A DNA stretch of 64,000 nucleotides, taken from contig VXAY01002317.1 of the NCBI GenBank assembly GCA_013399855.1, forward strand, positions 2,790,088 through 2,854,087, written 5' to 3'. The position numbers and the translations under genes were made by a program. The stretch comes from Oxyruncus cristatus (taxonomy: Eukaryota > Chordata > Aves > Passeriformes > Cotingidae). The notes beneath the pieces were generated by a model. It had not been told where the DNA came from and did no database searches. It saw only the letters and a list, made by a program, of their open reading frames with translations. Shown piece by piece: positions 1 to 11,102 of the stretch; position 1 is the first letter of the stretch; each line of letters opens with the position of its first letter.

Positions 1-3000
1 AAATTATAGTCTTGTGCTGATTTCTAATCTTCAGTGACAGACAGGAGGCAGAAGGCTGCAGCAGGCAGCTTAAGAACAAGCATAATGGCTTCAGCATGTG
101 TTAAGGCAAGATCACAAGAACCGGATAAGGTTACTATGGCCGACCAAGTCCTTGAGGTGTGCTGGCTGGGCTGTGGAGCAAATCTGCCTTGGTGAGAAGT
201 GTAGAGTACCCTGCCCAAACCATATCTAGGCAAAATTTTAGCACTGGTATTTATGCAAGAGTAGAGAGAATGACATTAAGAGCCAGAACTGGATTTAAAA
301 AGTATTCTGAAACATCTGCACTTTGTGGTGTTTTGGGGGTTTTTTTAATGCGTCATTGCAATGAAGAGTCAGACCATGGCTACGCAGACAGGGCGAGGTA
401 CCCTGAAATGGCCACAGAATATGGGGATGGGCAGGGGGAATACCCCTGTGCCCACACGTGGGCAGGAAGGCAGAAGGCCCCTATGTCATTTAGCATGGGA
501 GCAGAGAGGCAGCCTGGTGCAGCCGCATGTCACTTGTGCCACGTGCTTTGGACATGGGTTGTCCACCAACAGGCAGCCTCTCTGAGCTGCCATGTGCCAG
601 TAGGTGTCCCAGGCTATGCTTGAAGCTTCCCAAGGCTGGGATAGCATAAACTCCTCACTGAGACTGTAATAGCTTGGACATGATGCTGACAGAGCAGCAC
701 ATTGGCAATGCCAAGATCCAGGCTTTTTTCCTGGAGCTCATGGGAAACTGCCCTGTGCTGGCTGTGTCTCTGGGTTTTGTTGGCCATATAGCTGTCTTGC
801 ATCCTTATGGGCTGTGGGACTGCAATCACAGAATCAGTGTGAAGGAACCTATCATGAAGGAGCTGTGGCTTGTCATGCATGTACTGTGCAAAGCAGACCT
901 ATCTTTTCAAGTTGGGCCCAAAGCTGTGTGTTGGAAATGTCCCATCCTACACTGCCATGTGGACGCACCAAGCTGACTTTGCTCTAAATTAAATTTCACG
1001 GGTAAGATTGTACATACTGAAGATTTTACTTCACCATCCTCACAAAATAGAACACTTGAGGAACAAAACAGATACAAGTTGTGAATTCAAACATTCTGAC
1101 AGCATGATCAAAATGACCGTTCCCTCAGGATAGTGTCAGCAGAGCAGCGTGATGCTTGGCTCCCTCAGGGGCTTACTTACCTCATGGCCATGTATGCCAC
1201 ATGGTCTTGTGTCTCCTGCGCCCCCTTTCTCTTCTGTAGGGTTCCCAGGACAGACATGGTGGGATTGAAAAGGCATAACCCCTCCAGGTGAACTGGGGAT
1301 GCAGGCAGCCCTCCTGCCCAAAAGGAGCTGAGAGGTGTTTGGTGCCCACAATGCCCAGTCATCCTGAGCTGTCCCTGCCCATTGGCAGCTGACACAAGGT
1401 GACTCAGGGAAGGTCTTGGCAGTGCTGATCGTCTAACAGGCACCAAGGCATTGAGAAAGCAGGTTACAACTGTGGGAAGCCAGAAAACATCCTCCTTCTA
1501 CTGCTACAAGAGCAAGGATGGAGTCGTAAGCAGTGAAGGAGGCACCAAGCAGTCCTGTCGGGCTTGTAAGGGTGCAATGGTGCTCACATTAACTCCTTGT
1601 CATGGAGATCTTCACAATATGTAACTCAAGGTCTCTCTAGGTTTGATTAGAAACAGACACCCCAAACTTTGCACTGAAACTTTGAGGCCATCTCCAGTTA
1701 CAGGAAGTCTGGGCATATCCATATGCAGATGTATGCAATTTGTTTCACTTCAGCAGCTAGCGTGACTGTTTTGAGGTCAGAGAGCCTGTTTCTAGGGAAT
1801 GAGAGTTACTTCTTGGGATGCTCAGCTGAGGATGGATGCACGCCATCCCCTCCCTACACTGTTGTCCTGCCCTTCATCCCACAGTTGCTTCCCCTCTCAT
1901 TGAGTCAGCTCATCCCTGCCAGGGCCCTCAGGGGCTAGAGGTGAAGAAGCCCATGTCTGCTGCAGTGCAGGAGCATGGCAGCAGCATGGCTGAGCTGGCA
2001 AGGAGAGCTCTGGACTGGCAGGCAGGGGAATATCCATTGTGTGCACAGCAGGGACAGCCACTCGCTCCTTGGGGCTGATGGTTTGGGATGGAGGTAACTA
2101 TCGCTGCTGAAAGTTCGAGGCTCAGCTCCCAGCTGCAGTTTCAGCTATGCAGTCAATGAAATTAGAACAGATCCAGAGCTTTTCTGTGTGTATACGTTTC
2201 TGCATACCCTTTCCCAGCTAGCCAAGCTGATCAAGCAGATAAGAAACAGCAGAGGAGTTCCCAAGGAAAGGTCTCAGGTGTTATGTTTGCTGCCGCTGGA
2301 CTTGCAGGGCACCTGGGAGTTTAGGGAGGGAGCCAGCACAAAGCTGTGGGGGTAACTGTACTGGGCTTCCTTGTATCGTAAATAATAAAAGAAAGAAGGA
2401 AAAGAGAAAAAAAAAATCCTGGAATGTTTTCATATATTTATTGCTCTGTCTCTACCGACTCTCACAGGCGGTAGTCCATTGCTGCAGACTTCCTGGAACT
2501 GTTTTATTTTCAGCTGTGAAATTTATAAATACCATGTCCACATCATATGATTTACTGAGGCTGCGGGACAGGGCCTCTTTTGGACAGGCCTGCCCACCTG
2601 CATGCCCCAGGAGCGGTGCAAGAGATCAGCTGGTCAGAGAAGGGAGGTGCAAAGAGGAGGCAGGGTGTCAGTCCCTGGCCTAGACACTGGTCCTGGAATC
2701 CAGGGAGTATAAATATTGGCAAAAGATTCCTAAGGATCAAAGCAAAGACTGCTGAGACAGACAACATCAGACTTTGGAAAGCTTTACAGGGACCTCCTCA
2801 AAAGCCTGAGGAAACAGTATCAGAGAAAGCAAGAAACCTGAAATCACAGTAGGGTGGTAGTGGCAGATAGGTCCTGCAACTGCTACCTTCATCCAAGGTC
2901 TGCTTTCAACCCCCCTGTACCAACTGGACAATTTTTTTCTCAAAACCCTTTCATAGCTCATCCTCCCAGACTTAAATCTGGTCCTTCTTTGCGCTTGTGC

Positions 3001-4897
3001 CCGAGGGTGACAGCTACATTTCATCCTGGTTTTATCCCAATCACTTCAACACAGTTTTTCAGCTGCAAGAGCAAGAAATGAGTGAGGACATGCACACCTT
3101 CTCACAAGCTCGTTCATGGGCTTTTGGCTGTGGAGACATGACAGCTGTTCACAGAAGGGCTAAACTCTAAATATACAGTAAATTAGTGGAAAGATGTAAC
3201 AAGAGATAAGTGCTGGAAAAAATAGAAATTGCCAAAGACACAGGCTAAGATGTCTGAGCTGGCATTAATGACCCTGGATATGACACTGCTGGGGAAAAGC
3301 TCCCAGTGGGGACATCACTAAATGGTGGAGCTGTTTCCTAGAAAGACTGATCCTGGACTGGTAACATTTAAAAATAGGCTAATGTGAAATTAAAAAAAAA
3401 GGTCATCCAGTTGATATACTTTTTGCTTGGTAAGAGGAGCATGAATAGGAAGTACCACTGTACCACCTCCCAGAAATTTCGGAACTGAGATTAGTGGCTC
3501 AAGGTTAAAACCTGCAATAGGGCTACCATGTTTTTTGTTGAAAAATCCCAGCCAGAAATGTGTCCAGGTGTGACACTAAGCGGTGCAGCATATGTAGGCA
3601 GGCTGTTGTTCACACAGATCCCTCTTTTTCTGGTCTGGGAATGGCCCACAATGCAGAGCAGTGGCCTCAGACAAGGGAGAGCCACGGTCAGTTGCCAGGA
3701 CCTTCCAGGGTCCTGCTTGCGTAGCAGCACTCTTGCTAATGAAGGGGTCACCACTTCCACTGGAGGCAGGAGGTGGGCAGGAGAGGATGCTCCATCACAG
3801 CACACAGGCCTGAGGATACATATGCCCCATTATAGAAGCTCAAAGCTGGTTTTACTTGTAGCTGCTAAGCCTTAGAGAGGAACCAGCTTACTGGTTGAGT
3901 GGTTTAAATGACCTCCTCCTATATCACCGTACTGCTGTCATACATCATGTCCCATTAATTATTAATTGTTGGGGATAGTCAGGCAGGAACATCTTCCCAG
4001 GCTGCTGTCAGACTCCTCTCATTTCCCTCTGCCCCACACACAGGCTGGGGTGTCTCAAATGTAGGTGTCTGTAGGCGTCTCACAATGTCCTTTTCTGTGA
4101 CACTAAGCCCCATTTATAAATTCCTTGCCGAAAGCACTGCAAGTCCTCTTAGAAGGCTGTGGGGTGACTGTGGAGTATCAGTCAGGAGCACCTCTGCTGA
4201 CACACCACCACTGCCAGGAGATGTAGGAGAAGAAAGCAGGCCTAACCAAGCACCCCTCATGGCTACTGGGTACTGTGCTATTCAGTAGGGGAGCACCAAT
4301 GGGCTGGTGACCAGGGACCTACTTGATGCAGGGAGCAGATGGGTTCCTCTATGCTCAGAGACCTTTCCTGTGGTGAGGACCAAGGAATGCAGTGCTCTGC
4401 AGGGTTCAATCCCAATGTGGGTGTTGGAGAAGGGTATGACTAGGTTGTGTGCATATGAGTGCACAGGGCTCATCCTTCCACCTGTCTCTTGGAGTAGCTG
4501 GCAGAGCTTGCCGCAACTTCCTCTTCCCCATCTGTGCTGGCCTCTGTGGCCTGCGATCAACCTTTCTGCCAAAACAGCCACCTCCTCCCTTGGTTACAGC
4601 CTGTACCACCCCAAAGCTGAGCTCCAATACCTTCCAAGTCAAAGGCTGGCAGCTTTTCTGCACCCATGGCAGCCCTCTGCCTTGTCTTGCCCCTCTCCTT
4701 CCTCTGCCCAGGCTTGGTGCCAACCTCTCTGCCCACCTTCGGGAACTGCTGCTCCCTGCCAGGGTGCTAGCTTTAACTAATTGAACCAACTAATTGGTCA
4801 AAGTATTTACATCTGTTTCCTTCTCTTCTCTCTCTCCACCCCCTGCCTCTGCTCAAACCCGCCTTCCTCTCCTCTCCCTGCTCTCCCACCCAAATAG
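1..4897 (+). other. ALX4: ALX4 intron 1, 3' part (no exon seen)
   Basis: This stretch precedes ALX4 exon 2 and ends in a pyrimidine-rich tract and the acceptor AG at 4896-4897. I looked for the ALX4 first coding exon, which in other vertebrates encodes an N-terminal half rich in Pro and Gln, and did not find it, so exon 1 and the promoter lie upstream. The many short open frames here overlap on both strands and match nothing I recognise. Base composition is G+C-rich. Notable small elements are an ATTAATTATTAATTG homeodomain-type cluster at 3954-3968 and a repeated AACTAATTG pair at 4775-4796. I saw no recognisable interspersed repeat in this part. Confidence 0.8.
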
Positions 4898-5208
4898 GTA
4901 AAGACAGCGCTTTGGGAGAGGCCGACTTGCAGCCGAGCTCTGACCCTTCGGGAATGGACAGCAGCTACCTCAGCGTGAAGGAGGCTGGGGTGAAAGTGCC
5001 CCAGGACAGGGCCAGCACAGACCTCCCCAGCCCCATGGACAAGGCTGACTCAGAGAGCAACAAGGGCAAAAAGCGGAGGAACCGCACCACCTTCACTAGT
5101 TACCAGCTGGAGGAGCTGGAGAAGGTCTTCCAGAAAACCCACTATCCCGATGTCTATGCCAGGGAGCAGCTAGCCATGAGGACAGACCTCACCGAAGCTC
5201 GTGTACAG
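4898..5208 (+). CDS. ALX4: ALX4 exon 2: linker and most of the homeodomain
   Basis: This internal exon of the aristaless-like homeobox 4 transcription factor is 311 bp long. It starts with two bases of a split Gly codon, so intron 1 is in phase 1, and ends in phase 0 at CAG before the donor GTACGG. It reads [16 protein letters not shown] and [20 protein letters not shown], then a Ser/Lys-rich stretch, then homeodomain residues 1-46 (5071-5208). Recognisable homeodomain pieces are [35 protein letters not shown] and TDLTEARVQ. The break after homeodomain position 46 is the position typical of paired-class genes. The linker motif [14 protein letters not shown] separates ALX4 from its paralogues ALX1 and ALX3. 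ALX4 binds TAAT-type DNA as dimers in the nucleus and acts in cranial neural crest and limb mesenchyme. The exon is intact, and the gene's N-terminal half is outside the window. Confidence 0.97.
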
Positions 5209-6087
5209 GTACGGGGGAATGGCCTGGGGCTGGGTGAGGGGTGGGTGAGCTGCAAACAAGCCCTGAGGTCCCCTGCAGCCCCACCATAAACTGCAGGCAG
5301 CTGGGCCCTACCCAGAGGCTGTGCCACAGGCTAGCATGGCTCTCCAGCAGGGACAGGGCAGCGAGGTACATCCACATCTGACACTAGCATCAGCTCCCTT
5401 ATTTGGTCTGGTATCCTGTGCTCCAGTGTTCAGAGAGATGCCTCTTGCTCCTGAGCTAATGGGACAGCAGGCAGGTAAACCTCATGGCCACCCACAACAA
5501 AGCTTTCACAAAAAACACTTTTTTTTGGGAGACTCACCGGGGACACAGGTTCATTAGTCTGAGTGGGAGCAAGCTTTTCCACAGGATGGGCTCTTTCTGG
5601 CAAGATGGGGATGCAGACGTGATCAGGACCTCAGTAGCAGAGAGTGTGAGGGGATACAGAACAGGCAGCTCTCATTGCCTGCTTGGTTAAGTAGGTGCTG
5701 AGGATGCATGAAAGCTGGAGACCTGGAGACAAAAGGTGCACCCACCACCTTGGGATGAGCAGGAGAGTGAAACAGCTACACTGTTGACAAACTTCCAGCC
5801 ACCTCCACCCACAGAGGTGCCGGCTCCCATAAACTAGCTCCCCCAAACTAACTGGAGGGTCCAGCAGAGCCAAAATCCACATCAAAGGAATTTAACAGAA
5901 GGCCTGGCGGGGCTCAGAAGCACATGCAAAAAGGAACAATCATTGCATGGAGCATCATTGTGTGGAGCAGACATCCGCAACTCATGCCTTGGTGGCCAGC
6001 GCTTTCTCTGGCCTAGCTAATCCTGTAACTTCCGTCTGCAGGCATTTGTCAGCTCACCATCACCAGAACCTGCGTTAACATCAAGAA

Positions 6088-6220
6088 TGTTGGTTAAGGC
6101 ATGGCGCTAAAAATCACAAGGTCACGGGTTCCATCCCTGTATGGGCCATTCACTTAAGAGTTGGACTCACTGATCCTTGTGGGTCACTTCCAACTCAGAA
6201 TATTCTCTGATTCTGTGATT
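6088..6220 (+). mobile_element. SINE with tRNA-Ile-like head and CR1 tail (TguSINE1-like), 5' truncated
   Basis: From about 6089 the sequence follows the 3' two thirds of a tRNA-Ile gene: TTGGTTAAGGCATGGCGCTAA, then AAGGTCACGGGTTCCATCCC (B-box region), then TGTATGGGCCA. It continues directly into the CR1 3' end with GTTGGACTCACTGATCCTTG, GGGTCACTTCCAACTC and the terminal ATTCTCTGATTCTGTGATT. The A-box half of the tRNA head is missing. A tRNA-Ile head on a CR1-X-like tail is the architecture of zebra finch TguSINE1, mobilised in trans by CR1 LINEs. Identification is by remembered consensus, not by a database search. Confidence 0.85.
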
Positions 6221-9039
6221 TACCTGAACAGTTGGCCTGTGGAGACTCCTGATTGTATCTCTTACACCAGGCAGACTCCTGACTCCCAGCTCCCAGGCAG
6301 CCCAGCTTGCCCTCTGCTTTAACCTTTACAAGTAGTTGTTGCAAACAGTCGAAGCAGTCAAGCCAGCATCCATGCTTAAGTCCGTTTTAGTCTGTGCCTT
6401 CACTTCCAGATTCAGTTGGAAGCAGGATTTTTCTTGTCTGCTTCCTAAATTGGTTTGCAGGGCTTGTGTGCTCTTCTTCCCCACAGCTGTTTCTCTTCAG
6501 GCTGGACACGGCTGCATTTCAGTAGGAAGCAGCACGATTCCCATTGGTCCCTAGTATAGCATGCTGAGCACTGCAGGATGGGCAGAGGAAGGCAGTGCTA
6601 CAAACATCAGCTCTTTACTTCTGTCATTGGATGAAGCCCTTGATTTCCCAGGAACACATCACAAGTGCCGATGGGGTCTCCTGGGAGGCCAGGCACAGCA
6701 TCTGGTTACGTGTTGCACAGTGCATGAAATTTCTCTTGCTCAGGAATGAGAATGAGGTGCTGGAGGGTGGCAAGCTTCTCCTGCTTGCTTCTGAGCCAGG
6801 GTGTGCAGCTAGCATGTCATCCCAGCCAGCACGCAGGGCTGATAACAGAGCCAGGGCAAGTGGGGCAGATGCAGTCTACAAGTTCCTTACATATGACCCA
6901 TGATCCTGGGGGGGTTTCCCCCACTGGATAACACTTGAGCTGAGAGCAGAAGCACCTTACCAGGCAGCCAGGAGGATATCTGGCAGAGGGGGATTTCACC
7001 TTGTCCTGAGACAAGTGCCCCCCCCCAGCAGCCTGTCGCCATGGCTCCAGCGCACACCTCTCACTTGGGGTGGTGATGACAGGGCTCGTGTAACGGAGCG
7101 GCTGAGGGACTTGTCCAAGTGGCCTGGCGCTCGAGCACTTACCCTGGGGTGAAAGGGGTCAGCACTTGCATTTCAGTCATTCCCCTGCTCTGCTGGGAAG
7201 GGCCCAGTCCCCTGGGCTGTGGGCTGGCACCCAGCCACCACCTCATGACGAAGGGCTGCCATGCTGTCAGTAGACATGCAGACTCCCTGTCACTGGAGAG
7301 CAAGAACCAGCAGGCCTGTGGATGCTGGCTGGGCAGGCTCAGGGCACCCCATGTGCCAGGTATCTCACATGTGTTCCCGGGGAGCTGGGGCTGCTGGCTC
7401 GTGAACTGCTTAGCCTCATCGTGGCAGTGGCAGCCCTTCAGGAGGCATGGAGGTGCAGCCGGAGATGGCACAGGGCTCTCCGGCTAATGGCACAGGGCTG
7501 CACCTCCCATGAAGGAAGCTTTTGGAGTCAGAGCCTTAGTGAATCATGCCAGTGCCGGTCTCCAGCTCTGGGTTGTGTTACAGCTTGTTTAGGTTTTACG
7601 TTGGTCTCCCAATCCTCTGGGCAGCTCTGCAGAGGCCTTCCAGTGCCAGCACTGCAGCACTGAGGGCCATCAGCTCACAGCCAAAGAGTAGGTACAGGCA
7701 TGGGGCAACACCTTAGGAGACTAAACGCCTAGGGCAAGGACCAAGAACCAGGGGCTAGAGGGCTGGAAATCACAAATTAGCCATGAGCCCCTTACTACTT
7801 TCCCCCTGCAAGCCAAATAGCTGTTGTGTACTCAGACACCCTTTGCCAAGCTGGCAGAGGCTCCAGCTGCTGTGGGGTATTGGGGTACACACCTATGGCA
7901 GCCGCATTGGCTTTGAGGGAAGCTCAAGAGTCCCTCTCCCAAGGAAGGTATGGTCATATAAAGGATGCCAAATGTCCTAGAATAATTTCATGGAGGCCAG
8001 CTTCAGCTGCCTGCAAGGCTGAACTGAGCAAAGGAGAATGGCAGGAAGGTGAGGCACCTAGCAGGTCTGAGGTGTGATGCTCCCTCCCCCAGCCGAGCCA
8101 GCTTTTGGCTGGAGGTCATCCCCTCTGGCCGGACTCCCTGGGGAGCATAACCAGCCACACTGCAGGCAGAAGCAGATGTGAAGCCTAGACAGGCAAGTGG
8201 CAGCTCTGATTTTTCCAACCCTTTCCCAAGCTCACGCTTCATTAGTGAAATAGCTGCTAGCGTTCTTGGTGCCTGGAGAAGAGCCCATGCCAGCAGCATG
8301 CATGGGGTGGGCTGCGCTGTCTGTGAAGTGGTGGCATTCCACAGCCTGGCCCTTCTCCTGCTCCATTTGCCTGCCTTCCTCTGTTTCCAGCCATCTGTAG
8401 TGTTGTCTAACAACGTCAAAGCTAATTCCCTTGTGATGCAATGCAATATTTTCCCTGTCTGCCACCCCACAACTTGGCCCCTTGTTTCCATGTACTATTA
8501 AGATACTGCACATCCCTGTTTTCCAAAGTGGGAGCCACGTGTAAGCCCTGTGCAGAGGCAGAGCCACACAGCCAGGATGAGACTGCTGGGGCTCAGTCAC
8601 AAGCCTGCAAGGGTGCACAGTGGGTGCTGTGTTCATGTAGGTCCTACACAATCTGTATATTCCATTCCTTTATTCTCTTCCATGTCTGTGGCTGCAGAGC
8701 TCCAGAAAGAGCTTCTGCTTGGTATTAGCAACTGCCTGATACAGTGACTGTCTGAGCTTCTTCCAGATCATCGAGGTCTGCAGCATGTGTCTGAGGCAGT
8801 GGCACAAGAAAAACATGGTAGACTCGTGTATTCACACATGGCTCCTTCCCCTTGCATACACTCACATGCACATCCCAGGCCCTGCCAGCCTGGCCCTGGC
8901 TGCTCATCTCTCTTGGGCTATGAGCATCTCTGCCTCCTGGACTGCTCTGTGGCAGAGGGGAAAGGGATGGGGCTGGAAGAAGTCTTTGCAGCCAGGGAGT
9001 ATAACCCCTCAGCTAGCCCCCCTCAGAGCCAGCCCCAAG

Positions 9040-9340
9040 ACTGCTGGGACTGTTAATGAAATGTTTTTGGCGGTGACCCTGTGATGCGGCGGGGGCTTGA
9101 AAGTGAGAGGGAAATGTCAAACTCTGCTGTAGCAAAATCACCGCCTTGGAAAAAAAAGAAAAGAAAAAAAGCAAAGCAAGAAGTAATATATCTTGATCCC
9201 TTTTCCCCCATAAAACCCTGGGAGGCTCATGGAAGGAGCGGAAAGACTGAGCTAAGCCTGCAGGAAATTAAACATGAAATGAAAACAAGCTCAAGTTATT
9301 CAATTCTCTCATCCCAGGCTCCAATTTCCCATTCCAGGCC
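9040..9340. promoter_or_regulatory. Possible conserved non-coding element in ALX4 intron 2
   Basis: This stretch contrasts with the surrounding G/C-rich intron. It contains GTTAATGAAATG, an 8-bp inverted repeat (GGCGGTGA at 9069-9076, TCACCGCC at 9138-9145), a long purine-rich run and several A/T-rich homeodomain-type words such as GAAATTAAACATGAAATG and TTATTCAATT. The evidence is composition and motif content only; no conservation could be measured. It could equally be unconstrained intron. Confidence 0.2.
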
Positions 9341-10020
9341 ACTGATAAAATGGTGTCCAGTTTCAGCACTCAAGGATGAATTCTGGCTCTGTTCTTGCAG
9401 TCTGGAAAGCAAAGGGCTGGTGGCCATCTCTGGGAAGAGGGGAGATGGCCTGGCCTTTCACAGAGGGATGGGGTCCTGGACAGACAGATGGAGGCTGAGC
9501 AGAGGGAGGAGGGCAGTAGGGCTAGAGGACAGGAATGGAAAGAATGGATGCTGCGAGGCTGCGAGGGCAGAGCAGGAGCACAAGAGACTTGAACATGGTG
9601 GGCAGCTGTCGTCTGCACCAGGGCAGTGATGCAGTGAGGGTTGTTGAGCACAGGGCGTGAAGCACAACCCCATGGCTGCCAGCAGCCCACCACCACACGT
9701 GTGCGAAGGCCAGCCTCACCTTCCACCATTGCACCGATGGGTGTAAGAGATGGGAAAACACCTTTTTCTTTTACTTGGAGGAACGACAAACGTAGTGATG
9801 CAGCCCCCAACTATCCAGATGTGGCCAGAGTGGCCTGGGTGAGATCCCAACTCAGCTCATCCACCTGTGCCCTGTGCAGGGCACGTGGGGCTTCGTGGCA
9901 GGGGTGGACTGGCAGTGCTTGCTGGCTGCAAGGGTAGAGGCAGCAAGACAGCAAGCAGGAGACTCCTGCTTGCTTTCTTTGTCTCAGGCCATTCCTGGCC
10001 TCTCCTCCCCCAACAGACAT

Positions 10021-10058
10021 CAGCTGCACATGCATATGGATTAACGTACCAGCATATG
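10021..10058. promoter_or_regulatory. E-box cluster in ALX4 intron 2
   Basis: Three E-boxes abut each other: CAGCTG (10021-10026), CACATG (10027-10032) and CATATG (10033-10038). A GGATTAAC word follows, then a second CATATG at 10053-10058 and a TTTATGG homeodomain-type word just downstream. Basic helix-loop-helix factors bind CANNTG, and an ordered run like this is unusual by chance. Function is inferred only. Confidence 0.3.
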
Positions 10059-11085
10059 GCTGAATGTTTATGGAGACATGAAACATTTTTTGTTCTGTAG
10101 ATTTTTATAGGGCTTATTTGGTACATCATGGCTTATCAAAGCATTGTCTGCAGGAGTCAGATACATGACATTACCCTGCACTCCTACTCTAATTGTTAAC
10201 ACTGAGATTCAGCCCACAGTGACTGCTGGACCCTGCACGAAGTACCCCATCCCGACCCCAGAGGACATGCTGCACCAGCCACTGCAACCTCTGCTGTCAC
10301 ATCCCCATCCCACAATGGTTTCTCATGACAAAAAGTGACAGGCGATGAAAGGAAAATGGACTTCTGTCGGGGGTTAGATTTGCTTTTTAAAAGCAGGCAT
10401 CTTCTAAGATTGTGGAAATACTGAGGATCAGTTGGGTTTTTGCTGATGTCTTCGCAGTGTCTTGCCTGTCTTGTTTTCCCCAGAGCACTGTGGAGGCCTG
10501 GAGAAACCCGACTGCAAAATACCAAGCAACCTATAAGTGTTTGGACCAGAGAAGAAAGGAGAACTTTGAAAAAACAGTCCAAATCTTGGCACAAGTGTTT
10601 TGGACCCATGGCTTACTGCCAGCCTTCTAGTGTCTCCATTGCCCATGGCACCAACACTTGGACTGAAGTCACTCTTCTTTTTCAGCCTGATGCAATGATT
10701 TGCCGCAGCCTCCCAGCCCACCAATCCCCACCAACATGGGGATTGCAATTTGGGAGCTGCCAGTTTAAACTATTTTGCTCTGCCAGGGCCAGTTCAATCC
10801 AATGCATAAAGTGGCAGAGCAAATGCTGAGACCCCACTCTGTCAGCTGGCCCAAGGAAACCTCCCTGTGGTGCCATCAAGGCAGCTGCTGCGCTGTCCTG
10901 GGAAGCCGAGCACACAAACCCTGCATTGATGGCTTCAAAGGTCGCACTGCAGAGCTGTTCAGCACCGTGGGGGCCTGTGCGTGGCCGCCCTGCTCCCAGG
11001 TGGGGTGCTCAGGCAGGCTCCCCTGCATGGCAGCACAGGTGTGCGGGCAAGGCCGCCGGTGCCTACGCCAGGAAGGGAACGGCCG

Positions 11086-11102
11086 CATATGCCTGGCATA
11101 TG
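11086..11102. promoter_or_regulatory. Palindromic double E-box, CATATG-5 bp-CATATG
   Basis: The 17 bases read CATATGCCTGGCATATG, a near-perfect palindrome about a central T. It consists of two CATATG E-boxes separated by exactly five bases. Double E-boxes with 5-bp spacing are a known preferred arrangement of TWIST1 dimers, and TWIST1 cooperates with ALX4 in cranial neural crest. That this site is used, or controls ALX4, is inference. Confidence 0.35.

Noticed and set aside
159..623. First coding exon of ALX4
   Set aside because: The translated frames lack the known N-terminal ALX4 features (Pro/Gln-rich tract, conserved start). There is no CpG-dense promoter-like sequence, so exon 1 must lie upstream of the window.
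9081..9629. A 182-codon + strand frame in ALX4 intron 2
   Set aside because: Low-complexity Lys/Arg and Glu/Gly content, no domain, no splice context; consistent with a chance frame in GC-rich DNA.
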